From DASZHJ01 sp035581425 (GTDB lineage: Bacteria; Pseudomonadota; Alphaproteobacteria; ATCC43930; CGMCC-115725): DNA of 64,000 nucleotides. Below are positions 33,469 to 41,647 of this stretch, in pieces. A program made the translations under genes and the position numbers. Under the pieces are notes generated by a model, which ran no database searches, was not told the origin of the DNA, and saw only the letters and a list, made by a program, of their open reading frames with translations. Location of the stretch: the NCBI GenBank assembly GCA_035581425.1, contig DATJVP010000123.1, forward strand, positions 25,026-89,025, given 5' to 3'. Within the stretch, counting starts at the first letter, position 1. Each line of letters opens with the position of its first letter.

Positions 33469-34388
33469 CTCGCGAAGCGCTCGACCACACCTGGCTCAAT
33501 TTGTTTTGCGGCGGCGATGTCGGCGTCGCCTTCGGTGGTCTTGCCGAGGCGCCGCTTGGCGACGCCGCGGCCGAAGAGGGCGCTCGCTTGGTTGGAGGCG
33601 AGCGAGAGCGAGCGGTCGAAATCCTCGAGGGCGGATTGGAACTCGCCTTGCTTCAGGTGGATGAAGCCGCGCGCCGTCAGCGCGAAGCTGTCGTTGGGGC
33701 GGAGCGAGAGCGCCTTCTCGCAATCCAGGAGAGCGTCGGGGAGTTGGCCCAGGATCGCGCGGTCCCAACCGCGGCGGCCCCAGCTGTCGGCGTCGCCGGG
33801 ATCGAGCTTTAGCACCTCGCCATAATCCGCGATCGCATTCTTGAAATCGCCGGTGCGCTCATAGGCAAGCGCGCGGTTGTAGCGCGGGATCGGGTTCTGC
33901 GGGTCGAGCTCGATCGCGTGCGAGTAGTCCACGAGCGCTTTGTCGTAGTCGCGCTTGCGGCTGTAGACGTTGCCGCGATTGTCGAAGGCGCGTGCGTCCT
34001 CGGGCTTGAGCTTGATCGCTTGATCGAAATCCTCGATCGCGCGGTCGAGCTTGCCTTGGTCGCTATAGGCGATGCCGCGGCTGACGAAGGCGTCGGAGTA
34101 GCCGGGGTTGAGCCGGATCGACTGATCGAAGTCGTCGATCGCGCGCTCGAGCTGGCCTTTGGTGCGGTAGGCGAGGCCGCGATTGTAGAAGGCGAGGGCA
34201 AGATCCTCCGTCTTCTCCTGGCCCGAAGTGATGATGGCGGTACAGCCGCCGATCTGGAGATCGGGCGAGGCGCCGTCCTGCCCGCCGCACCAGCGCCATT
34301 GCTGGTCGCGGCTTTGCGCTCCGGCGGCCGAAATCCACAGCAGCGCCAGCAGCAGCCCCGCAAACGAGACGCGCGTAATCGCCCTCAT
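33450..34388 (-). CDS. Exported tetratricopeptide-repeat protein
   Basis: A 312-residue protein with a Sec signal peptide (core VSFAGLLLALLWI, cleavage near SAAGAQ) and about six TPR units from residue 58 to 290. Repeats are recognised by the recurring pattern GlaYrtKGqlerAIdDFdqaI and its variants. TPR proteins of this kind scaffold envelope or secretion complexes in the periplasm. It is a single minus-strand gene, about 100 bases upstream of the glycine-zipper gene's 3' end. The binding partner is unknown. Confidence 0.87.
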   Translation of the reverse strand: MRAITRVSFAGLLLALLWISAAGAQSRDQQWRWCGGQDGASPDLQIGGCTAIITSGQEKTEDLALAFYNRGLAYRTKGQLERAIDDFDQSIRLNPGYSDAFVSRGIAYSDQGKLDRAIEDFDQAIKLKPEDARAFDNRGNVYSRKRDYDKALVDYSHAIELDPQNPIPRYNRALAYERTGDFKNAIADYGEVLKLDPGDADSWGRRGWDRAILGQLPDALLDCEKALSLRPNDSFALTARGFIHLKQGEFQSALEDFDRSLSLASNQASALFGRGVAKRRLGKTTEGDADIAAAKQIEPGVVERFASYGVAL

Positions 34389-34485
34389 GCCCCGCCCCCT
34401 CGCCAGCGCCCCAGGGGCAGTCTAGCGATGGGCCGTGCAGAACCTCAAGCCCGGCGGCGGGGGTAGCGCCTCTGCAACGGCGCTG

Positions 34486-34716
34486 CTACCAGTCGATGTT
34501 GCCCTTCTTGTGCTGGTCGTAGAGATAGCCGCCGACCAATCCGGCGCCGGCACCGACGGCGGCGCCCAAGGCGGCGTTGCCGCCGATCGCGCCCAGCGCG
34601 GCGCCCCCGGCCGCGCCCATTGCGCCGCCGCTCAGCGACCGCGAGGCCGTGGTATCGCCGCAGCCCGCGAGCGCCAATCCCGTGACCATCGCCAAAGTGA
34701 GTGCCATCAGTCGCAT
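34486..34716 (-). CDS. Glycine-zipper lipoprotein
   Basis: A 76-residue outer-membrane-type lipoprotein. The lipobox LAGC is at residues 16-19, followed by a glycine zipper (GGAMGAAGGAALGAIGGNAA and onward) that forms a membrane hairpin, then YDQHKKGNIDW. The ATG at 34716 has AAGGA 9 bases upstream; another ATG at 34725 has none at proper distance. The group includes SlyB/YMGG-like proteins. Confidence 0.82.
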   Translation of the reverse strand: MRLMALTLAMVTGLALAGCGDTTASRSLSGGAMGAAGGAALGAIGGNAALGAAVGAGAGLVGGYLYDQHKKGNIDW

Positions 34717-34742
34717 GGTACGCATTCCTTCTTTCCGCCGCG

Positions 34743-35126
34743 CTACTTGCAGGGCCATTTCGACGCCAGCCCCCGGACCGCGCCGACCACGGGTGGGTCG
34801 CTCATGAATTTCTGGTCGCCCTGGTGCTTCGCCGCCCAGTCGGTGAAGGCGCGAATTCCTTCGTCCCGCGTAACGCCCTGGGGGTAGCAGATGAGGCGCT
34901 GCAGGTTCTCGCGGGTCACGATCGCATCGTGATAGCTGACGATGCCCAGCAGATAGCCCTCGCAAAAGTTCACGGCCTCCCGGTAAAGCGGATCGCTCTG
35001 GGGTGTCGTGCAGACCAGATAGAGATCCTGCGTCGACTTCAGCGTGAAGTCCGCGGCGGTTGTCGCCTGAGCGAGGCTCGGCCATAGCGCAATCGCGGCC
35101 ATGCCGAGCATCGAAACCAATCGCAT
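34743..35126 (-). CDS. Rap1a/Tai-family periplasmic protein
   Basis: A 127-residue exported protein with a signal peptide ending near LAQA and the Rap1a/Tai fold pattern. Conserved cysteines occur in LVCTT, NFCEGYLLGI, ICYPQGVT and the C-terminal WPCK, likely forming two disulfides. Family members in Serratia block peptidoglycan-cleaving type VI effectors (Ssp/Tae4). No effector or secretion gene is in this window, so here it is an orphan; many alphaproteobacteria carry such genes. Confidence 0.83.
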   Translation of the reverse strand: MRLVSMLGMAAIALWPSLAQATTAADFTLKSTQDLYLVCTTPQSDPLYREAVNFCEGYLLGIVSYHDAIVTRENLQRLICYPQGVTRDEGIRAFTDWAAKHQGDQKFMSDPPVVGAVRGLASKWPCK

Positions 35127-35168
35127 CGCAAATCTCCCCTGATTGATTGCGTCGATGTCTTCCCGCGC

Positions 35169-35480
35169 TCAGCGCGTGGGCCTGCGAGCGGCGGAGGCAA
35201 AGAGCGCCGTCCAATCCGCAACCAGCCGCTCCGTGCAGTCCGCGAGCCATTTCTGCTGGATCGCAGCCGCCTGCCCGAAATCCTTGCACTCCGCCATCTG
35301 GCGCGACGCTTCGAGTGCGCGCTGAAAGTCCTCCATCCGGTGCTGCATCCAGTTCTGCGCGGCTGCTTGCATATCCTCGAATGCCGCCATGTTGGGCTTC
35401 ATCGCGGATTGCCAATAGGCCGGTGCGTCCGCGAATCCCGAGAACGGCGCCGTACCCCAAGAGCTGCCTTTGGTTTCCAT
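35169..35480 (-). CDS. Phasin-like granule-associated protein
   Basis: A 103-residue, mostly helical, amphipathic protein. QAAAQNWMQHRMEDFQRALE and the KDFGQAAAIQQKWLADCTER block match the phasin pattern of polyhydroxyalkanoate granule proteins. The ribosome site GGGAGG precedes the ATG at 35480. An FNR/FixK-type box is centred about 67 bases upstream of the start. A regulatory connection with low oxygen is plausible since PHB metabolism often responds to it. The alternative is an unrelated small helical protein. Confidence 0.75.
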   Translation of the reverse strand: METKGSSWGTAPFSGFADAPAYWQSAMKPNMAAFEDMQAAAQNWMQHRMEDFQRALEASRQMAECKDFGQAAAIQQKWLADCTERLVADWTALFASAARRPTR

Positions 35481-35540
35481 AGAAGTCCTCCCTTCGCGGC
35501 AAACCGCGACCTAGATTGCTCACACTTGTGACTTTGGGCA

Positions 35541-35554
35541 CTGACGTAGATCAA
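35541..35554 (-). promoter_or_regulatory. FNR/FixK-type box
   Basis: On the minus strand this reads TTGATCTACGTCAG. It fits the consensus TTGAY-N4-RTCAA at every position but the last. Its centre is about 67 bases before the phasin ATG, compatible with activation at -41.5 from a start site near 35506. Confidence 0.6.
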
Positions 35555-35652
35555 CCGATCCTTCCGACAACGGATTGCACCCGAAGGGAGGGGTGCGCGC
35601 ACGGTCGGCTTGCAGGGCGGCCAAAGCGCGCAAGCGTCCGGAGCGGCACCGT

Positions 35653-35667
35653 CTCGACAGTGTCGAG
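35653..35667. promoter_or_regulatory. Perfect palindrome in the phasin/kinase intergenic region
   Basis: CTCGACA, G, TGTCGAG: a seven-base-arm perfect inverted repeat centred at 35660. It could be an operator or a small hairpin; no known family consensus is recognised. Confidence 0.4.
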
Positions 35668-35734
35668 CCGTCGTCTCCCTCGCCGCGCGCCTCGGGATCG
35701 GGGAATCAGGAATAACCTCCAATACATTTTATTC

Positions 35735-35749
35735 TTAATCTTCGCTTAA
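35735..35749 (+). promoter_or_regulatory. CtrA-like box upstream of the histidine kinase
   Basis: TTAA (35735-35738), seven bases, TTAA (35746-35749), matching the full CtrA recognition pattern TTAA-N7-TTAA(C); the following base is G rather than C. It lies 45 bases upstream of the kinase start codon in an A/T-rich patch, so it overlaps the probable core promoter. Confidence 0.6.
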
Positions 35750-35794
35750 GGCCGAGCGCGCACGCTTGCTCCAACGCAGAGCGAGCAATCGGTC

Positions 35795-37336
35795 ATGCAG
35801 GAAACCATGGAGATGGCGGTCGAGCCCGGCGCCGATACGGCGAGCCCGGCTGCGCCCGCATCGATCGACCCGCTCGAGATCGAGCGGCGCGAGATTCGCA
35901 TCGATCAACTCGGCCTCGTCGTCCGCAACCTCCCGATTGCGGTCCTCGCCAATATCACGAACGCCATCCTGACGATCGCGTTCTTTCACGGTCTCGCCGC
36001 TCCCGCCCTTCTCGGCGGCTGGCTGGCGCTCATGCTGGCGCTGTGCGCGGGCGTGGGCCTTCTCTGGCGCCGCGCTCGACTCCGCCCGCGGCCGCAGCAG
36101 GTCGAGGTCTCCGCGATCCGTAACGTGATTCTGGCTTCAGGCGCGGCGGGACTCCTCTGGGGCGTCTTCGCGGCGGCGATCTTTCCCGAGCATTCCCTGC
36201 CGCATCAGGTACTGCTGGCGCTCGCCGTCGGCAGCATCGCCGCGACCTCGCTGGTGAGCCTGCAGTGCCTCCCCGCCGCAAGCGCCGCCTACATCCTCGC
36301 GAGCCTCTGTCCGCTGGTGTTGCGCTTCGCCGGCGCCGGCGACCCGCTCCACGGGCTCATGACGGAGATGCTTGCGGTCTACACGCTCGTGCTGCTGGGC
36401 TTCACGCACAATGGGCATTCCGCCTTCGTCGAGAGCGTGCGCCTGCGTCTCGGCAACGAGACTCTCCTGCGGCGGATGGAAGCGGCAAACCGCGTCCTCA
36501 AGCGCAATGTCGGCGAGCTGCAATGGTCGCGTCGGCGCCTCGTGCAGCAGGCTAAGAATCTCGCGAAGCTCGCGCAGGCGAACGATGCCGAGCGCCGGCG
36601 CGCGGAGCGCGCGAGCGCCGCCAAATCGCGCTTCCTCGCCAACATGAGCCACGAGCTGCGCACGCCCCTCAATGCGATCGTCGGCTTCTCGGAGATGATG
36701 CGGTCGGAGGCGCTGGGCCCCGTGGGCTCGACGCGCTACCGCGCTTACGCCGACGACATCAACGCGGGCAGCATGCATCTCCTCAGCCTCATCAACGACC
36801 TCCTCGATCTCTCCAAGATCGAGGCCGGCAAGATGGATCTCTCGGAGGAGCTGTTGGAGTTCCCCCGACTGGTCGAGAGCTGCCTGGTGCTGCTGCGTGA
36901 CGCGGCGCGGCGCGGCAAGGTCGTGCTGACGGCCGAGCTGCCCTCGGAGATGCCGTTGCTCCTGGCGGACGAGCGGAAGCTGAAGCAGGTGCTCCTCAAT
37001 CTCGTGGGCAACGCCCTCAAGTTCACGCCGGAAGGCGGGGCGGTCACGGTGAGCGCGGAGCCTGCGGAGGGCCGCGGCTACTTCATTACCGTCTCCGATA
37101 CCGGGATCGGCATCGCGCCCGAGCATCTCGCGATCGCCCTCGAGCCCTTCGGCCAGGTCCAGCATGCCGCAGGCGGGCTTGCTCAGGGAACCGGGCTCGG
37201 TCTTCCTCTCAGCAAGGCGCTGGTGGAGCTCCACGGCGGCACGCTCACGATCGTGAGCACGCCCGGTCGCGGAACCGTGATCCGTCTCCATCTTCCATCG
37301 GAGCGCTGGCGCAGGGCTGCCTGGGCGGTCGCCTGA
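35795..37336 (+). CDS. Membrane histidine kinase, DivJ/PleC-like
   Basis: A 513-residue sensor kinase. Five or six hydrophobic segments lie between residues 45 and 205. A coiled linker (215-275), the HisKA helix with phospho-acceptor His286 in MSHELRTPLNAIVGFSE, and an ATPase domain follow (N box NLVGNALKFTP, DTGIGI, GTGLGL). There is no PAS domain. The many N-terminal helices and the DHp sequence resemble Caulobacter DivJ and PleC, which act on DivK. The promoter has a CtrA-like box. The start at 35795 is assumed. Assignment to DivJ itself is not secure. Confidence 0.87.
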   Translation: MQETMEMAVEPGADTASPAAPASIDPLEIERREIRIDQLGLVVRNLPIAVLANITNAILTIAFFHGLAAPALLGGWLALMLALCAGVGLLWRRARLRPRPQQVEVSAIRNVILASGAAGLLWGVFAAAIFPEHSLPHQVLLALAVGSIAATSLVSLQCLPAASAAYILASLCPLVLRFAGAGDPLHGLMTEMLAVYTLVLLGFTHNGHSAFVESVRLRLGNETLLRRMEAANRVLKRNVGELQWSRRRLVQQAKNLAKLAQANDAERRRAERASAAKSRFLANMSHELRTPLNAIVGFSEMMRSEALGPVGSTRYRAYADDINAGSMHLLSLINDLLDLSKIEAGKMDLSEELLEFPRLVESCLVLLRDAARRGKVVLTAELPSEMPLLLADERKLKQVLLNLVGNALKFTPEGGAVTVSAEPAEGRGYFITVSDTGIGIAPEHLAIALEPFGQVQHAAGGLAQGTGLGLPLSKALVELHGGTLTIVSTPGRGTVIRLHLPSERWRRAAWAVA

Positions 37337-37467
37337 ACCCTCCGCGATGCCGCAAAATCACCGAAACCTTGGCGCGAAAACGATCTTTTAGCTGCGGCTC
37401 GCCGTTGCGACTCCATAATCACGCACTACTTTCCTCATATAGGCGAGCTTAGTTGAGAGTGCCGTTC

Positions 37468-37986
37468 ATGCGCGGCGGAAGCGGCCAAGACACGGTGCCG
37501 GACCAGAAAAGCCAGCAATTCGATCCGTCCCGCGGGAAGCGGGAGATGGAGCCCGTCCGGCCGCCCGAGGGCATCCCTGCGAGCCGCTGGGGCGACACCG
37601 ATCTGATCGAGCTTTTCCGCGACGAGCCCTCGGGCCTCGTGCTGCAGCCTGGCGAGGTGCTTTTCAAGGAAGGCGATCCCGGCGCTTGCCTATACGTGCT
37701 GCGGTCGGGAACGCTGCGGATCCGCAGCGGCAGCGTCGTCTTCGAGGACGTCTCGCCCGGCGGCATCGTCGGCGAGATGGCGCTCGTCGACCAGCACATG
37801 CCCCGGAGCGCTACGGTCTACGCGCTCTCGCCCGCCGAGCTCATCATCATCGACGAGCCTCGCTTCTTCGCGCTCGTCGCGCGCAATCCGAGCTTTGCAG
37901 TGACGGTGATGCGCGTGCTCTCGCGGCGGCTCCGCCACATGGATACGCGCTACCGCCTCGCGCGTTGGCCAGAGCCCGACCGCTAG
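37468..37986 (+). CDS. Cyclic nucleotide-binding domain protein without output domain
   Basis: About 172 residues, with a Crp-like cNMP-binding fold at 60-155 (LQPGEVLFKEGDPGACLYVL, then GGIVGEMALVDQHMPRSATVYAL). The phosphate-binding cassette GEMALVDQHMPRSATV has the expected E and R. There is no helix-turn-helix, so it is a sensor or adaptor rather than a transcription factor. ATG 37468 is used; a TTG at 37453 could extend it. It follows the kinase gene on the same strand after 131 bases. Confidence 0.82.
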   Translation: MRGGSGQDTVPDQKSQQFDPSRGKREMEPVRPPEGIPASRWGDTDLIELFRDEPSGLVLQPGEVLFKEGDPGACLYVLRSGTLRIRSGSVVFEDVSPGGIVGEMALVDQHMPRSATVYALSPAELIIIDEPRFFALVARNPSFAVTVMRVLSRRLRHMDTRYRLARWPEPDR

Positions 37987-38002
37987 AAAGGGTTCCAGCC
38001 GC

Positions 38003-39325
38003 TCAGCGGCTCGCCCAGCGGTCTTGCAATCCGTACCACTTCATCACCTGCGGCACGAACCAGGGATTGCCGGTGTAGAACGGCACGGTCGGGAAGGCGC
38101 GCTCTGCAAAGACTGTCTTGCCCTCGGCGGAGCCGAGGATGCGGTGCGCGGCCTTTTGGCCGAGATATGTCCCCATGGGGACGCCCGCGAAGTTGTACCC
38201 GCCCGCGAAATGCATGCCGTCGCGTGTGAGGAGGTGGGGCCAGAGATCGAAGGTGGCGGCGCAGCGGCCGGTCCAGGAATGCGTCAGCTTGAGTCCCGCG
38301 ATCCCCGGAACGATGCGCGCGGCATCCTCGCGGAGCTGGGCGCCCTTCGTCCGTGCGTTCGTCGGCCGCGTGCCCGTGCGCCAAAGGAAGAGAATCCGCG
38401 TCCCGTCCGGCGAGCGCCGCATCGAGATGATGTCGTGGACGTGGTCGATGTAAGTGCGATCGGTCGGAAGCAGACGGCGCATCGCGTCCGGCGCCAAGGG
38501 CTCGGTCGCAATCATATAGGCGTCGAAGGGGATGAGCCGCCGCTGCAGCCAGGGCAGCAGGGCGCCGGTATAGCCGTTGGTCGCGACGAGCGCGTCGCGG
38601 GCGCGCGTCGTCCCCAGCGCCGTCTGCAGCTCGAAGCCTCCGCCATCGAGGGGTGCCACGCGCTCCACCTGCGCTCCCCCAATGAGCTCCACGCCTGCGG
38701 CACGGGCGCGATCGAGGAGACCACGGTGATAGAGGCCGGGATGGATCGAGCCGAGATCGGGGATCAAGGCTGCGCCGTAAAAGAGATCGCTCGCGATCTC
38801 CTCGCGTATCCGCGCGCGCGGCAGCATGGAAAATTGAGCGCCGAGATGCTTCTCGCGGAGCGCCAGCTCCCGCTCGAGGTCGTCGTATTGGCGCTTGGCC
38901 TTCGTCAGGACGAGACGGCCGCAAATCTTGAAGCCGCAGTCGATCTGCTCCTCGCGCACACGTTCGACCACCGCGTCGAAGGCCGCCTGCATCTCCCGGT
39001 AGACGGCAACGGCATAGTCGGCACCGTGCCGGCGCATCAGATCCCTGAAGCTGTGCTTGAGCGAACGGCCGACATAGCCGGCATTGCGGGTGCTGGCGCC
39101 GTGGCCGAGGTCGCTGGCATCGAAGACGACGACGCTTCGACCCGCTCGGGCGAGGACCAGCGCCGCATTGAGCCCGGTGATCCCGGCCCCCACGATCGCG
39201 ACATCGGCGCGCTCCGGCGGCATGCGCAGCTCGGGCTTGGTCGGCGGTGCCGCGTCCCACCAATAAGGCGTCTCCTTGAAGTCCGGTGCGAAGACCGGCG
39301 GCGACGAATCCGTTTGCGGTGCCAT
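38003..39325 (-). CDS. FAD-dependent amine/amino-acid oxidoreductase (DAO family)
   Basis: A 440-residue flavoprotein. The dinucleotide-binding motif VAIVGAGITGLNAAL is near residue 42, STRNAGYVG lies near the flavin, and YNFAGVPMGTYLGQ closes the C-terminal FAD site. The N-terminal PYWWDAAPP fits gamma-glutamylputrescine oxidase-like enzymes (PuuB group), which oxidise secondary amines. It is a single gene convergent with the cNMP-binding gene. The substrate is not determined. Confidence 0.87.
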   Translation of the reverse strand: MAPQTDSSPPVFAPDFKETPYWWDAAPPTKPELRMPPERADVAIVGAGITGLNAALVLARAGRSVVVFDASDLGHGASTRNAGYVGRSLKHSFRDLMRRHGADYAVAVYREMQAAFDAVVERVREEQIDCGFKICGRLVLTKAKRQYDDLERELALREKHLGAQFSMLPRARIREEIASDLFYGAALIPDLGSIHPGLYHRGLLDRARAAGVELIGGAQVERVAPLDGGGFELQTALGTTRARDALVATNGYTGALLPWLQRRLIPFDAYMIATEPLAPDAMRRLLPTDRTYIDHVHDIISMRRSPDGTRILFLWRTGTRPTNARTKGAQLREDAARIVPGIAGLKLTHSWTGRCAATFDLWPHLLTRDGMHFAGGYNFAGVPMGTYLGQKAAHRILGSAEGKTVFAERAFPTVPFYTGNPWFVPQVMKWYGLQDRWASR

Positions 39326-39439
39326 GCGTCCTAGTGGGCTCCCCTTCTGCCCGGCGCTATCGTCGCACCGCGACGATCCCCTGCCAATCCCGCGCGTATC
39401 GGCCTCCTATTCCGAGCGCGGGGCAGCTAGAATGACCTC

Positions 39440-40066
39440 ATGACGCAATTCATCGAGCCCGTCACGCTCCGGGGTTCGCACGTCTCGCTGGTCCCGCTCG
39501 GACAGGAGCATTGCGAGGAACTCACGGAGGCGGTGCGCGACGGCGAGCTCTGGAATCTCTGGTACACCATCGTGCCAACACCGCAGGAGATGCGCGCCGA
39601 CATCGACCGGCGCCTCGCGCTGCGCGCGAAGGGCGCGGCAATGCCTTTCGCTGTGATCTCCGGCGATAGCGGAGAGGCGGTCGGGGTCACGAGCTATCTC
39701 AACATCGACGCGCCGAACCGCCGCGTGGAGATCGGTGGCACCTGGTACCGGGCGGCAGCGCAGCGGACGGCTCTCAATACGGAGTGCAAGCTCCTCTTGC
39801 TTGCTCACGCCTTCGAGGCGAAAGAGTGCATCGCCGTCGAGTTCCGCACGCACTTCATGAATCAGCAAAGCCGGCGCGGCATCGAGCGCCTCGGCGCCAA
39901 GCTCGACGGCATCCTGCGCCATCACATGATCATGGCCAATGGAACGCTCCGCGACACCTGCGTCTACAGCATCCTCGCGGCGGAATGGCCGGCGGTGAAG
40001 GCGAACCTTTCTTGGCAATTGGCGCGCCCGAGGGCGTCCGAAGCGTCACCGAAGTCCACGCTGTAA
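39440..40066 (+). CDS. GNAT acetyltransferase, RimJ/RimL type
   Basis: A 208-residue member of COG1670. Blocks EPVTLRGSHVSLVPL, RRVEIGGTWY and KLLLLAHAFE...ECIAVEFRTHFMNQQSRRGIERLGAK follow the family's acetyl-CoA site and C-terminal strand order. Related proteins acetylate ribosomal protein N-termini or small amines. A single gene, convergent with the GT2 gene. Confidence 0.85.
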   Translation: MTQFIEPVTLRGSHVSLVPLGQEHCEELTEAVRDGELWNLWYTIVPTPQEMRADIDRRLALRAKGAAMPFAVISGDSGEAVGVTSYLNIDAPNRRVEIGGTWYRAAAQRTALNTECKLLLLAHAFEAKECIAVEFRTHFMNQQSRRGIERLGAKLDGILRHHMIMANGTLRDTCVYSILAAEWPAVKANLSWQLARPRASEASPKSTL

Positions 40067-40123
40067 TTGTGTATATACTTCTATTGGTTGTGATCCCTTC
40101 CGGAATCGGCGGCGTTTTCGCCC

Positions 40124-41647
40124 TCAGGTGATGGAGCCTGCCTCCGTCCGCTCTGCGCCGAGCTCGCGGCGTTTTGCCTTGGGGGCGCGCTGCTGCTGCA
40201 GCGAAAGCACGCCCATGAAGAGAAATCCGCACTGGAACATCAGGAGCGACGGCAGCGCCGGATAGAGCCGCTCTGCGATAAGATAGACCTCTCCCGCCGC
40301 GAAATAGGCGGCGAGGCCGAGCTCGATCAAGGGCTGGATCGAGGTGCGCTGGGCGTATCTCTTGCCGCTCCAGTCGCTGGCGCTCGAGCCCTCGAGCGTG
40401 CCGTATTTGGGCGTGCGCACAAAGGTGTCGGTCTTGCGCAGCAGCGCCTCCAGCACCGCTCGAGTGTTGTTGACGGAAAGCCCGATGCCGACGGCGAAGA
40501 GAACGGGAATGTGCCGGAGCCGGCGCTTCCAATCGCCGTGAAGCTGGCGCTGCGAGAGGGAGTAGAAGCACAGCGCCGAGAGGGTCGAGGAGATCAACAG
40601 CAGATTGACGAAGAGCGCTTCGTACCACGGAAGCGAGCCGATACGGATGAGAAAGGGCATCGCGGGCACAGTGAGGACCGCGAGCATCAGGACGAGGGGA
40701 TGGCAGAATGAGGCGGTCAGATGGAAGAAGGCTTCCACCTTGACGCGAATCGGAAGCGGGGCGCGCAGCACGCGCGGCAAGATCTTGAAGCAAGTCTGCG
40801 CGGTGCCCTTGGTCCAACGGCGCTGCTGCGCCTTGAAGCCGTTGATCTCGATCGGCACCTCCGCGGGCGAGACCACGTCCGGCAGATAGACGAAGCGCCA
40901 GCCCTCGAGCTGCGCGCGATAGCTCAGGTCTAGATCCTCGGTGAGCGTGTCGAATTGCCAGCCACCGGCCGAGACGATCGCATCGCGCCGCCAGATACCC
41001 GCGGTTCCGTTGAAGTGAAAGAAGCAGCCGGAGCGACTGCGCGCGCCGTGCTCGAAGATGAAGTGCGCGTCGAGCATCAGCGCCTGAAGCTTCGTCAGCA
41101 GCGAGTACTGTCCGTTGAGATGTCCCCAGCGCGACTGCACCATCCCGACTTTCGGATCGGCGAATTGCGGCAGCAGGCGCTTCAGGAAATCGGGCGACGG
41201 CACGAAATCCGCGTCGAATATCGCAATAAACTCGCCTTTGGCCGTGGCGAGGCCGGCCTGGAGCGCGCCGGCCTTGAACCCCTGGCGGTCGGTGCGGTGG
41301 AGATACTTGATGTCGATCCCGCGCGCCGCAAGGCGCCTCACGGCATTCTCTGCGATCTCCACGGTCTCGTCGGTGGAATCGTCGAGCACCTGAATCTCGA
41401 GAAGCGCGCTCGGGTAATCGAGACGGGCGACGGCCTCGAGGAGCCGCTCCACCACGTACATCTCGTTATAAATCGGCAGCTGCACGGTAACGCTCGGCAG
41501 GGTCGCGAGCGCGCCGCCGGCACGGGGCACCCTGTGGCGATGACGGTAGTAGAGGTAGATGACGTAGGTGAGATGCCACCCGTAAAAGGACAGCACGCCG
41601 ACGATCGCGAAATAGGCGATCAGAATCCACTCTTGCGCTGACGGCAT
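40124..41647 (-). CDS. Membrane glycosyltransferase family 2, CslA/BcsA-like
   Basis: A 507-residue processive-type GT2. One N-terminal membrane helix (IAYFAIVGVLSFYGW) is followed by the catalytic domain with VLDDSTDET, the DADFVPS metal-binding DxD, the acceptor EDLDLSYRAQLEG and QQRRWTKG. Four or more C-terminal helices complete the channel-like part. Members make beta-glucans, mannans or glycolipids using nucleotide sugars. No c-di-GMP PilZ domain is present. The product polymer is unknown. Confidence 0.87.
   Translation of the reverse strand: MPSAQEWILIAYFAIVGVLSFYGWHLTYVIYLYYRHRHRVPRAGGALATLPSVTVQLPIYNEMYVVERLLEAVARLDYPSALLEIQVLDDSTDETVEIAENAVRRLAARGIDIKYLHRTDRQGFKAGALQAGLATAKGEFIAIFDADFVPSPDFLKRLLPQFADPKVGMVQSRWGHLNGQYSLLTKLQALMLDAHFIFEHGARSRSGCFFHFNGTAGIWRRDAIVSAGGWQFDTLTEDLDLSYRAQLEGWRFVYLPDVVSPAEVPIEINGFKAQQRRWTKGTAQTCFKILPRVLRAPLPIRVKVEAFFHLTASFCHPLVLMLAVLTVPAMPFLIRIGSLPWYEALFVNLLLISSTLSALCFYSLSQRQLHGDWKRRLRHIPVLFAVGIGLSVNNTRAVLEALLRKTDTFVRTPKYGTLEGSSASDWSGKRYAQRTSIQPLIELGLAAYFAAGEVYLIAERLYPALPSLLMFQCGFLFMGVLSLQQQRAPKAKRRELGAERTEAGSIT

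Larger units (their letters stand above)
35481..35794. promoter_or_regulatory. Divergent control region, phasin and histidine kinase
   Basis: This 314-base non-coding stretch separates two divergent genes. It carries an FNR/FixK-type site near the phasin, a 15-base perfect palindrome in the middle and a CtrA-like box near the kinase. The part at 35705-35750 is strongly A/T-rich relative to the rest. Confidence 0.7.

Noticed and set aside
31026..33470. A complete integrative element with tRNA-derived attachment repeats
   Set aside because: No integrase and no second copy of the tRNA 3' end were seen within the window.
34743..35126. Type VI secretion effector-immunity locus
   Set aside because: Only the immunity-like protein is present; neighbouring genes are a lipoprotein and a phasin with no toxin features.
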